Notes under the pieces: model-generated | The model's database searches: none | What the model was told of the DNA's origin: nothing | What the model saw: only the letters and a program-made list of their open reading frames with translations | Source: JAGQOZ01 sp041399205 | GTDB lineage: Bacteria > Planctomycetota > Planctomycetia > Pirellulales > Pirellulaceae | DNA: 64,000 nucleotides | Assembly: GCA_041399205.1 (NCBI GenBank) | Contig: JAWKTK010000029.1 | Coordinates: 1-64,000 of the forward strand | Direction of reading: 5' to 3' | Shown: one piece after another, positions 9,440 through 20,300 of the stretch | How the letters are laid out: each line of letters opens with the position of its first letter | Numbering within the stretch: the stretch's first letter is position 1 | Position numbers and translations under genes: made by a program

Positions 9440-12190
9440 CTAAATTGGAATCGAGTATACGACGCGCGTTCCCAAGAGTCGATCCACCAAGCCTGGCCCG
9501 GGGCCCAGGTAAGTATTAACGCAGAATGGTGCTAGGAAGAAAATCGCAGTCAGCAGTGCGCTCGGCACACCGGGAATCCCGTATATCAGTCGGGCAGCCA
9601 ACCCTACCAGAACAAAGTAGATTGCAGGAAGAAGCAAACGTATCAGCGAAACAATTCGAGATGCACGTTGCTTGCCCTTCTTCACAGTCAGGTTGAGTCT
9701 CCACATCACGTAGGTACGTCCGAACAAAGCCGTGCATAGGAAAGCAGGAAGCCAGACAAATCCGAGCCACGTCAATGTCGCCGCGATCACGAATCCAATG
9801 GGGGATGCGAAGGATAAGCCTACTAGAAAAGGAAGAAGATACCGAATAACTAATAGAAGAACACGATTTCGACGAGGAAGGACAGCAACCATTTCGCCTG
9901 CCTGAGCCATAAACGCTTTGGGCTGGTTCAATTCCAGTTCAGCGGAACTCTCGTTGCAGCACCCAAGAGAACACTCTAGTGGCCAGTCCAATACGCGAAG
10001 ACAGCCATCGTTCCCAATCCATAGCTGCGACAATCGCAAACCATCCGGAAGTGTTCCGTCTTCTTGCCCTGCCTTAAGTTCATTTCGCAGATCCGTGAGA
10101 AGCTGTCGATTGGCCAATTCCAGCAATCGTGCGCGAGCGGTGTGAGCCTTGCAAAGCAAATCACCTTGCGTAGCTTCGAAAGCATCCCATCTGCCGCCAG
10201 CTTCGACGCCACTCGCGATCCATCGAATCCGTTCGCGGCGTGATACCGCCTTTCGTGTTTCTGACAACGTCTTTTCCGGACCATTCGAACGATGTATCCA
10301 AACCTGCCGCTTGAGTCTTGGGTCTATACCGACATACAACCGGCTGCCGTCTGGTGTCGCGATTTGCCCCGTGACTTCGAATGGGCCGATCGTTCGAAGT
10401 GGCGTCTCAAAAACTATTGGGCCATCAAAACTGAACTTGACGCGGGAGACGCCTTTGCCGTCTTTGATCGATACAACCTTGGATAGGCTCCATAAGTCGT
10501 GACGTGCAAGGTTTTCGCTACCAAGTAACGCCGGCCAAAACAAAAATGCATACGCGATACTACTCGCCAAAAAAGTGATTGCAAGTCCTGTCACCAATCT
10601 ATCCGCTCGCAATAACGCTGCGCCCCACTCCCGTGCAGCCTTCGCGTTGCCCGGATTTTGGACGAGATCTACCAATGCGCCTTTTTCCGCATCCGAGAAA
10701 TCGAGGGTAAATGGTGTAATCAGTATTGCCGATTGAATTCCCCATAAGAAGATGTACGGAATCATGACGTATAGGCTGGAACGGATCATCGCTCGCCCAA
10801 TGCTAAGCCGTGAGTTATTCGAGTTTCGAACTTTCAGGCCATGCCACCATTTTCCCGGTGTGCATCCGCCAATTGCCTCGAATCCAGTGAAGTATGCAAC
10901 CCGGAAGCCGTAAAATACTACCGAACAGAGAATGGCTGCAATACTCCAAGAACCTCTCGTAATCGCAGCCCCAGCAAGTCCGCTAATCATAAGGATCGGC
11001 GAAACGACAGACGTCTGGAATAGGTTTAATACTATTGCATCCTCAAGTCCGCAAAGAAAACGGGTGGACAATTTCGCCGGCGGATCATAACCAGCAAACT
11101 GCATCAGGGTGTTTCGTAGCTTCGGGTAGTCTTGAAATCGGGCTTTTTGCTTTATTTCAATACTGCGTTTCAGAATGGCAACGAGGTCGGTTGGGATGTT
11201 AGTCCGAGACGTACGAATATCCGGTCGTGGTGCTTCCAGAACGCTGGCTATGAATTGCACAAGGTTTTGCCCCTGTGAACCGAAGGGCGGACGACCGGAT
11301 AGGAGGTAGTAGAGTGTTGCACCGACTGAATAGATGTCACTTCGAACATCCAATTCCTCGCCTCGAAGCTGTTCGGGTGATGCGAAGGCCGGTGTTCCGA
11401 CGATAACTCCTGGTTGTGTCACTCTGTTAGCGAGGGGATCGATTCTGGCTTCGCTTGAAATGGAGAGCCCATAGTCGCCGACCTTGACCGTTCCATCGAT
11501 ATCAACGAAACAGTTGGCCGGTTTGATGTCACGATGAAGAATGCCTTTTTCAGCAGCAGCTTCGAGTCCGGCAATCACGTTCAGAATCGCTTTCACAGCG
11601 TCCCGAACACTAAGCGGACCCTCGTGATCAAGCTTGTCTTGAAGTGTTCCGCCTCGAAGCAGTTCCATCACGATGATCGGAATGCCATCGATTTCGTCCG
11701 TTCCGTAGACATACACGCTATTCGGGTGGTTGATCGATGCAGCCAGTATTCCCTCGCGGAGGAATCGTTCCCTCGATTCTGGGCTATCGAAGTTGTGCGA
11801 CAACGTCTTCATCGCCACACGCCGACCACTTTCTGTATCGTCGACTTCGTAGACCGTTCCCATGCCACCCTGGCCAAGCTTACGAACCACTTCGTACTGA
11901 CCCAGCTTTTCTCCCACCTGCAGCTCACACTGTTGCTTGGGCGTACCCGCGAACGCAGCTGTCATCGTGATATCGATCGGAGATTTGCTGGAACGATCGA
12001 TGGTTTCAAGCGGGTCATTTTGAACTTCTCGCATCAATTCCAACGCACGAAGCTGATAGTCGAGCTCTGGCAGTAAATCTGGGTTGGCCTCGCAAAGTTT
12101 CTCGCGCTGCCAAATCTCACCAGCCTTTTGCAATTCTACACATTCCGACACGATGCGAGTAATAGAATGGGAACGGTTTGCGGCATTCAT
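9440..12190 (-). CDS. Ser/Thr protein kinase fused to RDD membrane domains
   Basis: The start at 12190 (MNAANRSHS) is preferred over an upstream ATG because aagga lies about 9 bases before it; this gives 916 residues. Residues about 1-75 form a short helical region seen at the front of planctomycete kinases. The kinase domain spans about 98-365: glycine loop GQGGMG, the Lys of VAMK, HRDIKPAN at 219, and DYG at 239 in place of DFG. An RDD domain follows (about 380-600; GGCTPGKWWHGLKVRN) with several membrane segments, then a soluble region, then a second membrane part near 780-916 ending DRLLGTRVV, reminiscent of another RDD piece. It is predicted to be an inner-membrane signalling kinase; substrate unknown. 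Confidence 0.85.
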   Translation of the reverse strand: MNAANRSHSITRIVSECVELQKAGEIWQREKLCEANPDLLPELDYQLRALELMREVQNDPLETIDRSSKSPIDITMTAAFAGTPKQQCELQVGEKLGQYEVVRKLGQGGMGTVYEVDDTESGRRVAMKTLSHNFDSPESRERFLREGILAASINHPNSVYVYGTDEIDGIPIIVMELLRGGTLQDKLDHEGPLSVRDAVKAILNVIAGLEAAAEKGILHRDIKPANCFVDIDGTVKVGDYGLSISSEARIDPLANRVTQPGVIVGTPAFASPEQLRGEELDVRSDIYSVGATLYYLLSGRPPFGSQGQNLVQFIASVLEAPRPDIRTSRTNIPTDLVAILKRSIEIKQKARFQDYPKLRNTLMQFAGYDPPAKLSTRFLCGLEDAIVLNLFQTSVVSPILMISGLAGAAITRGSWSIAAILCSVVFYGFRVAYFTGFEAIGGCTPGKWWHGLKVRNSNNSRLSIGRAMIRSSLYVMIPYIFLWGIQSAILITPFTLDFSDAEKGALVDLVQNPGNAKAAREWGAALLRADRLVTGLAITFLASSIAYAFLFWPALLGSENLARHDLWSLSKVVSIKDGKGVSRVKFSFDGPIVFETPLRTIGPFEVTGQIATPDGSRLYVGIDPRLKRQVWIHRSNGPEKTLSETRKAVSRRERIRWIASGVEAGGRWDAFEATQGDLLCKAHTARARLLELANRQLLTDLRNELKAGQEDGTLPDGLRLSQLWIGNDGCLRVLDWPLECSLGCCNESSAELELNQPKAFMAQAGEMVAVLPRRNRVLLLVIRYLLPFLVGLSFASPIGFVIAATLTWLGFVWLPAFLCTALFGRTYVMWRLNLTVKKGKQRASRIVSLIRLLLPAIYFVLVGLAARLIYGIPGVPSALLTAIFFLAPFCVNTYLGPGPGLVDRLLGTRVVYSIPI

Positions 12191-13299
12191 GACGTGAGGT
12201 CCTTGTTGTGACTTAACTGGCGAAACTATTTGCGGCAGGAGCCGCTTGAGAAAACGGCAGGTACAGCACTGCAGTTCATTGCGTGCTTCACCGTAGGACC
12301 ACATCGGGAATTCCCATAGTTTTTTAGCCTTGAGTCGCTGAGACTGCAGTAAGCGTGAGGTCTGACTTTACCAGACGAAAATGGAATCGCCAACGCGCGT
12401 AGTGTAAAACGAAGGGGTCGCCAGTTGTCACTGACAACCGCCACTCACTTACCGCTTTGCCATCGAGCACCCGTCCATTGGCCCGCCAGGAATTTAATCC
12501 TGCGTGGGTTTTGGGACGTGTTGGCATTTTTAATGAAGCGGCAATGTGCTTCCCATTGAGGCAGCAATCTGCTGGCCAATGCGATTTGGCTTGGAAGCTG
12601 GGGACGGTTGCACATCGAAGGATGCGTTCACTCGCAACGACGACGGAAGTTCGAAGTTTATTCAGATATTCTATCTTTCGGCTAGAAAATTTGAGCGCGC
12701 ACAGTATCTAGTTGGCGTTTAAAGAAGATCGGGTCCCTGTTTGGTGTCAGGATAGACGATCACAGGAACGTATCGTCAGCGGACCGTTGACGAACAATTC
12801 TCGCTCAAGCCATTCACCACGAGATGCTGGCCCTTGTTGTGCCGGTGCATTCTGCCCGTCACTTGGGCGGCCTAATAATGAAGCCGTGCCTTGTTGGACG
12901 CTCGTACAATTAAGCCATCGCACGTGACGCACCGACCTTGTGATGCATGCAAGTAGAGCAGCTTCCACCCGACTCGCGTCTGGTTTGACGCATCTGATTT
13001 TGCTCCGGTCGTGCAATTGATTACGCCAACTAGAATTGAGGCGTGCGAAATTCACAGCTGTCCGTCGCCGGCTACAGGACTCACCTCTCTCCGGGAAATA
13101 GTGGCCACATTTCCCCGTTTTCATAGCCAGCAATTTCACCTGCTTGCGGAATATGAATCTCACAGGAGGAACGCGAATCAAAAAAACGCTGTACGAAATC
13201 GCAATCGCGTGCGCCATTCCGTCTGTTGACGTAATTCATGGTGTGGCGGGAGCCGTTCCCATGCAAAACCATTGAACACATGATAAAAGGAGATCCACG
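12191..13299. other. Gene-free region between kinase and RTX gene
   Basis: About 1.1 kb in which I see no credible protein, RNA or repeat. Open frames on both strands here lack family features and plausible starts. It must hold the promoters of the two divergent genes. A strong ribosome-binding site (aaaggagatccacg) ends it at 13286-13299. Confidence 0.5.
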
Positions 13300-14790
13300 A
13301 TGACTTACAAAAAGAAGAATCACACCCGTTGCCGTAATACTCGTCTCAGCAACCTTGAATCACTTGAGAAACGCGAGCTTTTTGCAGGTGACCTTGGTCT
13401 TGCAACAACTGCTCCCGCGCCAGAACCGAGCAGTGATATTGCCTCAATGGCCTACCTTAAGTGGGACGGTCCACGATCGTCGCCGCCGCGAGCAACTGAT
13501 ACCGGAAAGGTGACCGTCGAGGTGAGTTCCGGAGGCGAATCAACGGGGACATCGGAGTATTACCTACTGGATGCGGCAAACCTGTCGAAAGCGATTCAAG
13601 AAAACCCAGACCTCGAACTTTCAACATTGATGGGAATCGACACGGAGCAAGATGACTCTGAAGTCCGTGTCTTTAAGTCTCAGCAAGGTAGTTGCGGCAA
13701 TACCTTCGCAAGCCACGTTTCCGGCGGCATTTTGGCAGTTCAGGGAACCGATAGTGCTGACAGAATCAGAATTGATTCGGTGTTTCGCGTCTGGGGCAGG
13801 GACTACCTTCGAGTGACTGGCAGTAATGGATCAACTAGTCACACTGCGTACTATCGTGCGGCCGATATAAACACAGTCGTCATTGATGCTTGCAACGGAA
13901 ACGACAATGTGGATGTGCTTAACCAACTACCAAATGAAGTATTCGTCATTCATGGTGGCAATGGAGACGACACAATCTCGGCTCAGAATGGCGCCGGACG
14001 TTTCTTTCTCTACGGCGAGGACGGCCACGACGTTCTCAACGGAAGCAGATTTGCTGATGAACTGAGCGGAGGAAAAGGGCGTGATCGAATCGACGGCGGA
14101 AACGGAAACGACTGGATCCGCGGAGGAGGAGATGTAGATACTGTCTTTGGCGGCGAAGGCAACGATACGATCTTCGGAAACGATGGTAACGATGTCCTCC
14201 GTGGCGGCGACGATAACGACACCATCAAGGGCAACGCGGGATTCGACTGGATCTATGGCGATGACGGCGATGACCAATTGAACGGCAACTGGGGCAATGA
14301 TTGGATTTACGGCGGCAATGGTAACGATGTCATTCGCGGCGGCGATGGCGACGACCAGATATATGGTAACGCGGGAGTTAACACTTTATATGGCGAATCT
14401 GGCAACGATCAGATCTTTGGTGGGCACGACAGCGATAGAATCTTCGCTGGCTGGGGAGATGACTACGTCGACGCTGGCCATGGCAACAACGAGGTGCACG
14501 GAGATTTGGGAAGCGACCATATTCGATCAGGCAGTGGTCACGATACGATCTATGGCGGTTGGGGTAATGACATCGTATTCGCAGGAGGAGGCAGCGACCG
14601 GGTCTTCGGTGGTCGCGGCGACGATTCCATTAACGGTGAAGACGGAAATGACTACCTCTACGGTGAAGAAGGAGATGACTTCCTGGACGGTGGCAGCGGC
14701 TATGATCGACTTTGGGGAGCCAACACCTGGCTGGGAGGCAAAACACAGAAGAACCGGCACCGCAACGGTGAGTGGGTCCGGTACATGTAA
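13300..14790 (+). CDS. RTX-type calcium-binding repeat protein
   Basis: A 496-residue protein with start ATG at 13300, directly after aaaggagatccacg. Residues 1-30 are basic and then give SNLESLEKRELFAGD, the planctomycete surface-protein N-terminal motif. Residues about 30-205 form a Ser/Thr-rich linker and a beta-rich region. From about 222 to 475 there are roughly fifteen GGxGxDxhx nonapeptide repeats (GGNGDDTIS, GGEGNDTIF, GGNGNDVIR, GGRGDDSIN), which bind calcium in a parallel beta-roll as in serralysin-type and hemolysin-type RTX proteins. No catalytic domain is visible. It is likely secreted or surface-attached. A terminator hairpin follows, so it is probably transcribed alone. Confidence 0.88.
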   Translation: MTYKKKNHTRCRNTRLSNLESLEKRELFAGDLGLATTAPAPEPSSDIASMAYLKWDGPRSSPPRATDTGKVTVEVSSGGESTGTSEYYLLDAANLSKAIQENPDLELSTLMGIDTEQDDSEVRVFKSQQGSCGNTFASHVSGGILAVQGTDSADRIRIDSVFRVWGRDYLRVTGSNGSTSHTAYYRAADINTVVIDACNGNDNVDVLNQLPNEVFVIHGGNGDDTISAQNGAGRFFLYGEDGHDVLNGSRFADELSGGKGRDRIDGGNGNDWIRGGGDVDTVFGGEGNDTIFGNDGNDVLRGGDDNDTIKGNAGFDWIYGDDGDDQLNGNWGNDWIYGGNGNDVIRGGDGDDQIYGNAGVNTLYGESGNDQIFGGHDSDRIFAGWGDDYVDAGHGNNEVHGDLGSDHIRSGSGHDTIYGGWGNDIVFAGGGSDRVFGGRGDDSINGEDGNDYLYGEEGDDFLDGGSGYDRLWGANTWLGGKTQKNRHRNGEWVRYM

Positions 14791-14813
14791 CCATTCAATA
14801 AATTCGAACGAAG

Positions 14814-14842
14814 AGGAGCGAGCACTATCTCGCTCCTTTTTT
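14814..14842 (+). terminator. Rho-independent terminator after the RTX gene
   Basis: AGGAGCGAG and CTCGCTCCT form a perfect 9-bp stem with loop CACTAT, followed by a run of T. It starts 24 bases after the RTX stop codon. Confidence 0.85.
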
Positions 14843-15678
14843 GCTGCTCTTGCTAAATCTGGACTGCTCCTAGCCGTGGTAAATTTGCGTTGTCAGCAAG
14901 GAATTTACGAAAAGTAATTGCTGGGTTCGATCTTCGAATCTTCGGGGACGTCGTACGACGCGTGTACCGAAGAATCGAAATCGAATTCTTGCGGTGACTT
15001 ACTAGCGAATTTTTGCAGCGCTCAGTTGTTCCATATGTAATGTGATCGCCCCGAATTACGCTGGTTGGCATCGTCTGGCATTTGCTAGGTCATCGAACGC
15101 GGTTGATGTGAAGGCAGTTGTGGACAGGCGAGAGATCACTTTTTCACTCCGCTGTCGGCAGACGAATTAGTAATGCGAACTCGTCTCGGCTTCAAAGGGG
15201 AAATGCGCAACCACGGAGAATCAGCTTCAAACGAGCCAAACAAACACGCAGCGAATTTCTGCCAATAATCGACGTGCAAGCGGACACGGAATCGTTATGC
15301 CAAATCCTGTTCCGATGCTGCTTGCAACATGTCGTCGGAGACAGACCAGACCGCTACGAGCCAAGAGTTCTCACGAGAAGACCAAAACCATACAAGCGAA
15401 TGACCAAGACAAGGCGAGACTTCAGCCCCAGGAAGGCACAATGACTTACGTCCTTTAAGTGTCATTCGACGCAAATTCTAAAAACTTGCGTGCGCCGGAA
15501 TGCTAAACGTAGTAATTCAAAGTGTGGCGGGAACTACGGGCTTCGTGCACCAAGTATCGTCGACTCCTCGATTTCGGAGAAGAACGCTTCAGGGAAGCCC
15601 TACAAGTTCGCACTGCATCAATGTCGGGCAAGATTGAAAGCCCCTTTTTTTTCCCAAGCACTAACCTAAAGGAAATTA
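14843..15678. other. Gene-free region before the dockerin-like gene
   Basis: No supported gene in about 830 bases. A ribosome-binding site (aaaggaaatta) ends the stretch at the next start. Confidence 0.45.
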
Positions 15679-16197
15679 ATGATGGTCGCTCGAAGTATAT
15701 GTAACCGAGTTAGGAAGATTGAGTCTCTTGAGGATCGCCAGCTTTTAGCAGCTGACCTGGGTTCTGCCATGGGTTCACTGGCAGGTGGTTCTGAGAGACT
15801 GAATCTCGACTCTATTCAAGGTCCTATGGCCGTTGACATTGAGTTGGACGAGATCGACGTTGAATCAGGTGGTAAGGCGAATCCATCATCTGCTCCAGAG
15901 CATCCTATAGACTTGATCATCGCGGCCAATGGAGACGGTCACCGGCTAGTAAAAGGCTCCAAAGGATCTAAGGAGCGGGTCAAAGTGGTCCAAGGAGAAG
16001 ACGGCAAAGGATGCACGGAACACGGGCTTCCCGGGATCTGCGTTGACACAGCGTTTGCAGATGGTGATTTGGAAGGCGATGCAATCGCCAAATTCAGTGA
16101 CTTCCTGATTCTCTCCACAAACTTCGTGTCTCAAGCACCACATACAAGTGTCGATAACGATGCCGGGATCGCCGATTGGGAAGAGTCCTTGATCTAG
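15679..16197 (+). CDS. Small exported protein with dockerin-like C-terminus
   Basis: A 172-residue protein. The N-terminus reads VRKIESLEDRQLLAADLG, the planctomycete surface-protein motif, directly after a basic stretch. The middle is an acidic, low-complexity linker. The C-terminus (AFADGDLEGDAIAKFSDFLI followed by LSTNFVSQ) matches the second half of the planctomycete dockerin-like module, which usually reads GDxxGDGxVxFxDFLxLSxNFG; here the calcium loop is partly eroded. With no other folded domain it may act as a small partner or linker. The next gene starts 38 bases downstream on the same strand and is probably co-transcribed. Confidence 0.65.
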   Translation: MMVARSICNRVRKIESLEDRQLLAADLGSAMGSLAGGSERLNLDSIQGPMAVDIELDEIDVESGGKANPSSAPEHPIDLIIAANGDGHRLVKGSKGSKERVKVVQGEDGKGCTEHGLPGICVDTAFADGDLEGDAIAKFSDFLILSTNFVSQAPHTSVDNDAGIADWEESLI

Positions 16198-16235
16198 CAG
16201 ATCGGACTCTCAAAACAGAAAATGGAGACATAGCG

Positions 16236-16949
16236 ATGAAAACAAATTTACGTACGAAGATTGTGTTCGCGTTTGTTGTGTGCTTCACACTGATAAAAGC
16301 TGAGGCAGACAACTTCACAATGCACATCACGGTCGACAACCAATATGCAGCGTACAAGGGAAATGCGACGTCGACGTCGTCATTGATCGGGAGCGACAAG
16401 GACTGGACCACCGTCGAAACGTATACTGGAACGATCGACCCGAATTCGGAATTCCTTTACGTTGCCACTGCTTCGGACCACCGTGGATTACAGGGGTTCT
16501 TTGCCGATTTCCACAATGACACAAAAGGAATTTCCATATTGACTGGCGATCCTGTTTGGCAGGTATTTCCCGCAGGGGCATATTTGCAGCAGATTGATAC
16601 GTCGTGGCCCAGTACCTGGCCCAGGCTTTTAATGCCTACGCAGACGCAAGTTGATCAGGCGATTGCGTACGCCGATGCAAATAATCTATGGCTAACTCCA
16701 GCGACAGGTCCTGGATACAATTCCGGCTACAACCCCTGGGGACGAACATTCAGTCCAATCTCAAGCAATGCCGATTTTATTTGGCACGACAACGGACTAA
16801 ACAATTCTTCTCGAGCGCCATTCGAAGGATTCAATCACGACGAGTTTCTAGTGTTTCGCGTTGCCGCCGTTCCGGAGCCGTCATCAGGAGTGTTGACATT
16901 GATGGGGCTTGCACCTCTGGTTATGGTTTTTCGTCGTCGGTCGATATAA
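16236..16949 (+). CDS. PEP-CTERM sorting-domain protein
   Basis: A 237-residue protein with ATG at 16236 after aatggagacatagcg. Residues 1-25 are a Sec signal peptide (VFAFVVCFTLIKAEA). The body is rich in aromatic residues and Asn, with no recognised catalytic domain. The C-terminus is a textbook PEP-CTERM signal: VPEPSS, a hydrophobic helix (VLTLMGLAPLVMVF) and RRR, which an exosortase would cleave during export. No exosortase is encoded in this window. It forms a short operon with the dockerin-like gene just upstream. Confidence 0.85.
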   Translation: MKTNLRTKIVFAFVVCFTLIKAEADNFTMHITVDNQYAAYKGNATSTSSLIGSDKDWTTVETYTGTIDPNSEFLYVATASDHRGLQGFFADFHNDTKGISILTGDPVWQVFPAGAYLQQIDTSWPSTWPRLLMPTQTQVDQAIAYADANNLWLTPATGPGYNSGYNPWGRTFSPISSNADFIWHDNGLNNSSRAPFEGFNHDEFLVFRVAAVPEPSSGVLTLMGLAPLVMVFRRRSI

Positions 16950-16972
16950 AATGCCAATTCTGAAAGCCTTCA

Positions 16973-16996
16973 CCGCGGAGCCAAAGTGCTCCGCGG
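16973..16996 (+). terminator. Hairpin after the PEP-CTERM gene
   Basis: A perfect 9-bp stem, CCGCGGAGC / GCTCCGCGG, with a 6-base loop lies 23 bases after the stop codon. No T-run follows, so it may be a weak or factor-assisted terminator. Confidence 0.5.
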
Positions 16997-17358
16997 AACG
17001 GTTGATCCAATTCCTTCTGAAAGACAGCAATAAATCGATTTAGTTGCTCCTCATGCCCTGGAATATTGCCCCTTTGATGGACAGTTGACAGTCGGAATGT
17101 TTTGCCTCAGCTGGAGTTGTGAGATAAGCGGCATCGAAATTCTGGTCCCACCCATTTAGCGCTGCCGGAATCGAGCCAGATCTTGTGTCTCGCGACCTTA
17201 ACGGTGACGGTGCCGAAAGTGGTCGCTGTTTCTCGCCGATTGTCAGCGGCGGTGGGGATTTAGGTTTGCTGGATTTGTACTCCGAGTAGCTAGGTGGTGC
17301 TGAGACCGTCGTTCAAATGTCTCGAAAAAGCCATCGCTGTGATTCTCACGTTCCCGGC
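16997..17358. other. Gene-free stretch
   Basis: No gene is supported. One plus-strand phrase near 17185-17290 (VSRDLNGDGAESG) resembles a dockerin or VCBS calcium loop and could be a gene remnant, but it is too short to call. Confidence 0.4.
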
Positions 17359-20300
17359 TTACGGCTTTGACTCGCGGTCCAAACCCTGCGGGGAATGAAT
17401 TGAGAGAAACGCCCCTTCGTAATAATGCTCGCGACGCGTCTGAAGATGTTTCTGAATGACGCCTTCATCCGCCGATTTCCAAGTGATGATTCGGCCATCT
17501 AAATGAACGGATACGATCTTGCGTTCAGTGCTGTTGAATACGGCAAGCAATGCCGGGGCGAGATCCTGGCCGAATCCAGCCCGCTCAACTCCAGTGTTAG
17601 TGTTTAGAAGGAAGACCTCGCTCGTATTGCCATCGCGGTTTCCCGATGCCACCAAGAGGGTTTCGCCGTCCTTCGAAAAAGACAGGCAAGTGATCGCTTT
17701 CTCGTGTTTTGTGTAACTCCAAACGATTGTCCCCAAGGTCGTATCAAATGCGTTGATGCGGCCAGATCTGGAGCCGACGATGAGGTGCTTTCCACTAGGA
17801 GAAATGGCAATGGCAGTTCGCTCGCTGATGGCCTGAGCTTCTTTGTTTGAAGCATAACTGGGGTGGACTGTTGGTTTTGGTTGCGGAAATCGCTTTTTTT
17901 TTAGCTTCAGGTCCCATGCAACAGCGTCACCCCAACTCGATGCGAAATACAAAGCCGAATTGTCCGGCGCAAAGAGTATCGGTAGGGTGCAGCCATCTTT
18001 ATAGTCGAATGTATACACAATCGATCGTGTTTCCAAGTCATAAACTCGGAAAATGGACTTCATGGGATCTGCCTTATGTCCTGATGTGGCTAACAACTTG
18101 CCGTCGGGCGACAAGCCGATTGAGAAGTGGCCTTCCAAGCCGTCGAAGAGAATAGAGTTTGATCCATCGATCAAATCGAAACAGCCAATCTCAGCTGCGC
18201 TCCCTGACGGTGTGGTCTTACTGTAGTAAATCTTGGCTCCGTTTTTGCCAAGTACCTTGGGTCGGCCTGCCGGGACAGTGGCATTCTTTGTCGAGAGCGA
18301 GTCAACATTCCAGACTCCTTGGCGTTGATTTACGAAAGAACGATTCCCTCTCAAAAAGAAACTTTTCTGATCCGTTGACAAACCACATTCCAGAACGGCA
18401 CCGGAGGCGTTGAATTGCGTCTCAGTGGCTGCTGTAGACCGTGCAGACGGATTCCAGACTCGTAACCACCAATCGTTTACTGTAACAAGCTGCTCCTTTC
18501 CACTTTCATTTAGCCAAAGAGTGCTTCGAACTCCTTCATGTGGAATCGTCTCATTTGGCAGCTTCTTACCAGATAATGCTTCCCAGAAGTGTACATTCGA
18601 TCCTTCCACTGGAATTCCGACTAACCTCGTTCCGTCTGGAGAGAATGCAATGCATTGAAGTAATTGCCCGGTCGGTTCATACCGGACGGTAGGCTTCCCT
18701 GAAAGCGTTGCGAAGGACAGAATCTCCCGTGCATTGGCGACAGCGACGATTTCTCGTCCGTTCGGATTGAAGGCAATTCTAGTCTGAAATGCCTCTATAT
18801 TTGCTGCCGGATAAGCGGCGGTTTTGACCCAAAGGGGCTTTTCTACGTCGTTCATTGGGTAGCAACGAATGGTCGCGACGTTTTGAATATAAATGTCTGG
18901 AAGACCTGGGAGATTAAGTCCGGAAGACTTCGTAGTGAGCAACGCAAGGTGATTTCCATTTGGGGAGATGGCTACTGCCGTGCCTTTAGTTCCCGATCTC
19001 ATCGGAGAATGAATCTGGTTGAGGTCATAGTCCCAGAATTTGATGAGACCATCTGCGTCCGCCGTTACGTATCCTCCCTTATCTGGTATTTTCGCGAGCG
19101 ACACAATCTCTGAATCGTGGGCTTGAATCGAAAGCAATTGGTCGTTGGGAGAGTCAACGTTGGCGTCAGGCCAAAGGTGGATTCGACCTGTATGATCCGA
19201 AGCAACCAGTTTTCCATCGTCGTGAAGGACAAAGTCAGAGATCCGATTTTGCAGCTGCCATTCGTTGAGCAGTTTCGTCTCCGAGCAACCGTAGAGCGAC
19301 ATGGTGGACGCGTGATCTGAAATTGCCAGCGCATTTCCATTTTTGTCAGCCTCAAGTAGAACTCGTCCCGAATGCCTTTCATGCGCAGTCATACGCAATA
19401 GTCCGCCGTACACTTGGTTCCACAGTAAATACCATTCAAAGCGTCTCAAATCTTCGTGCTTTGTTTCCGAGTAACGAAGTAGCAATTCCTCGGCGCGACC
19501 AAAGTTGCCATCTCGAACGGCGAGCTGCGCCAGTTGCATGTCGCTGGCATATCTTCCTCGACGAACGAGTTCTGCATTACGAGCAGTTGCAGTTTCCTGT
19601 TTCTGAACATCCGCCAAACTTTTTGCAAGTCGGTTTTTGGTGATATTTAAATCCAGGTTTATCAATCTGAGTTCGGTGTTGGACTGAGTCAACAAAACCG
19701 TCAGCATGGCTCCGACGACTGCCAGGCCAATAACTGTTGATGCCAAAACTGTAAGCCAAGGACGCCGCATACAACCGCGTACAAATCGTTCTGTGGTACT
19801 AATTGGTCGAGATTTGATTGGTAGGTTATTAAGAAAGCGGCTAAGTTCTGCAGCTAAATCTGTCGCAGATTGGAAACGTTGATCAGGTTTTTTTTCTAAA
19901 CACTTCAGACAAATCGTTTCGAGGTCAATCGGCGCTTTCGGCTGAAGTGTGCGAACTCGTGGCGGTTCCGCGTTGACTACTTGCTCGGCAACTCGCATCG
20001 GCGAGCCACGAAACGGTCTTTCCTGTGTCAGCAATTCGAAAAGCAACACTCCGACCGAGTAGACGTCGCTTCGCGCGTCAGCTTCATTCGCAGCTCCTCT
20101 GGCCTGCTCCGGCGACATGTACGCTGGGGTCCCCATTAACAAACCTTCCTGTGTTAGCGTCATTCCATCGGTTCGCTTCGCCAAGCCGAAGTCCGTGAGA
20201 AAGGGGACGCCGTGTTTGTTCAGCAGCACGTTGTCTGGTTTCAAATCGCGATGCACGATTCCGGCTTCGTGCACCGCTTGGAGTGCCACGCAGACGGTTT

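Noticed and set aside
12747..13217. Minus-strand 156-residue open frame
   Set aside because: Composition is rich in Arg and Cys with no domain, signal or ribosome-binding site; it looks like chance.
17150..17290. Dockerin or VCBS-like fragment on the plus strand
   Set aside because: Only one calcium-loop phrase (DLNGDG) is present, too little to support a gene.
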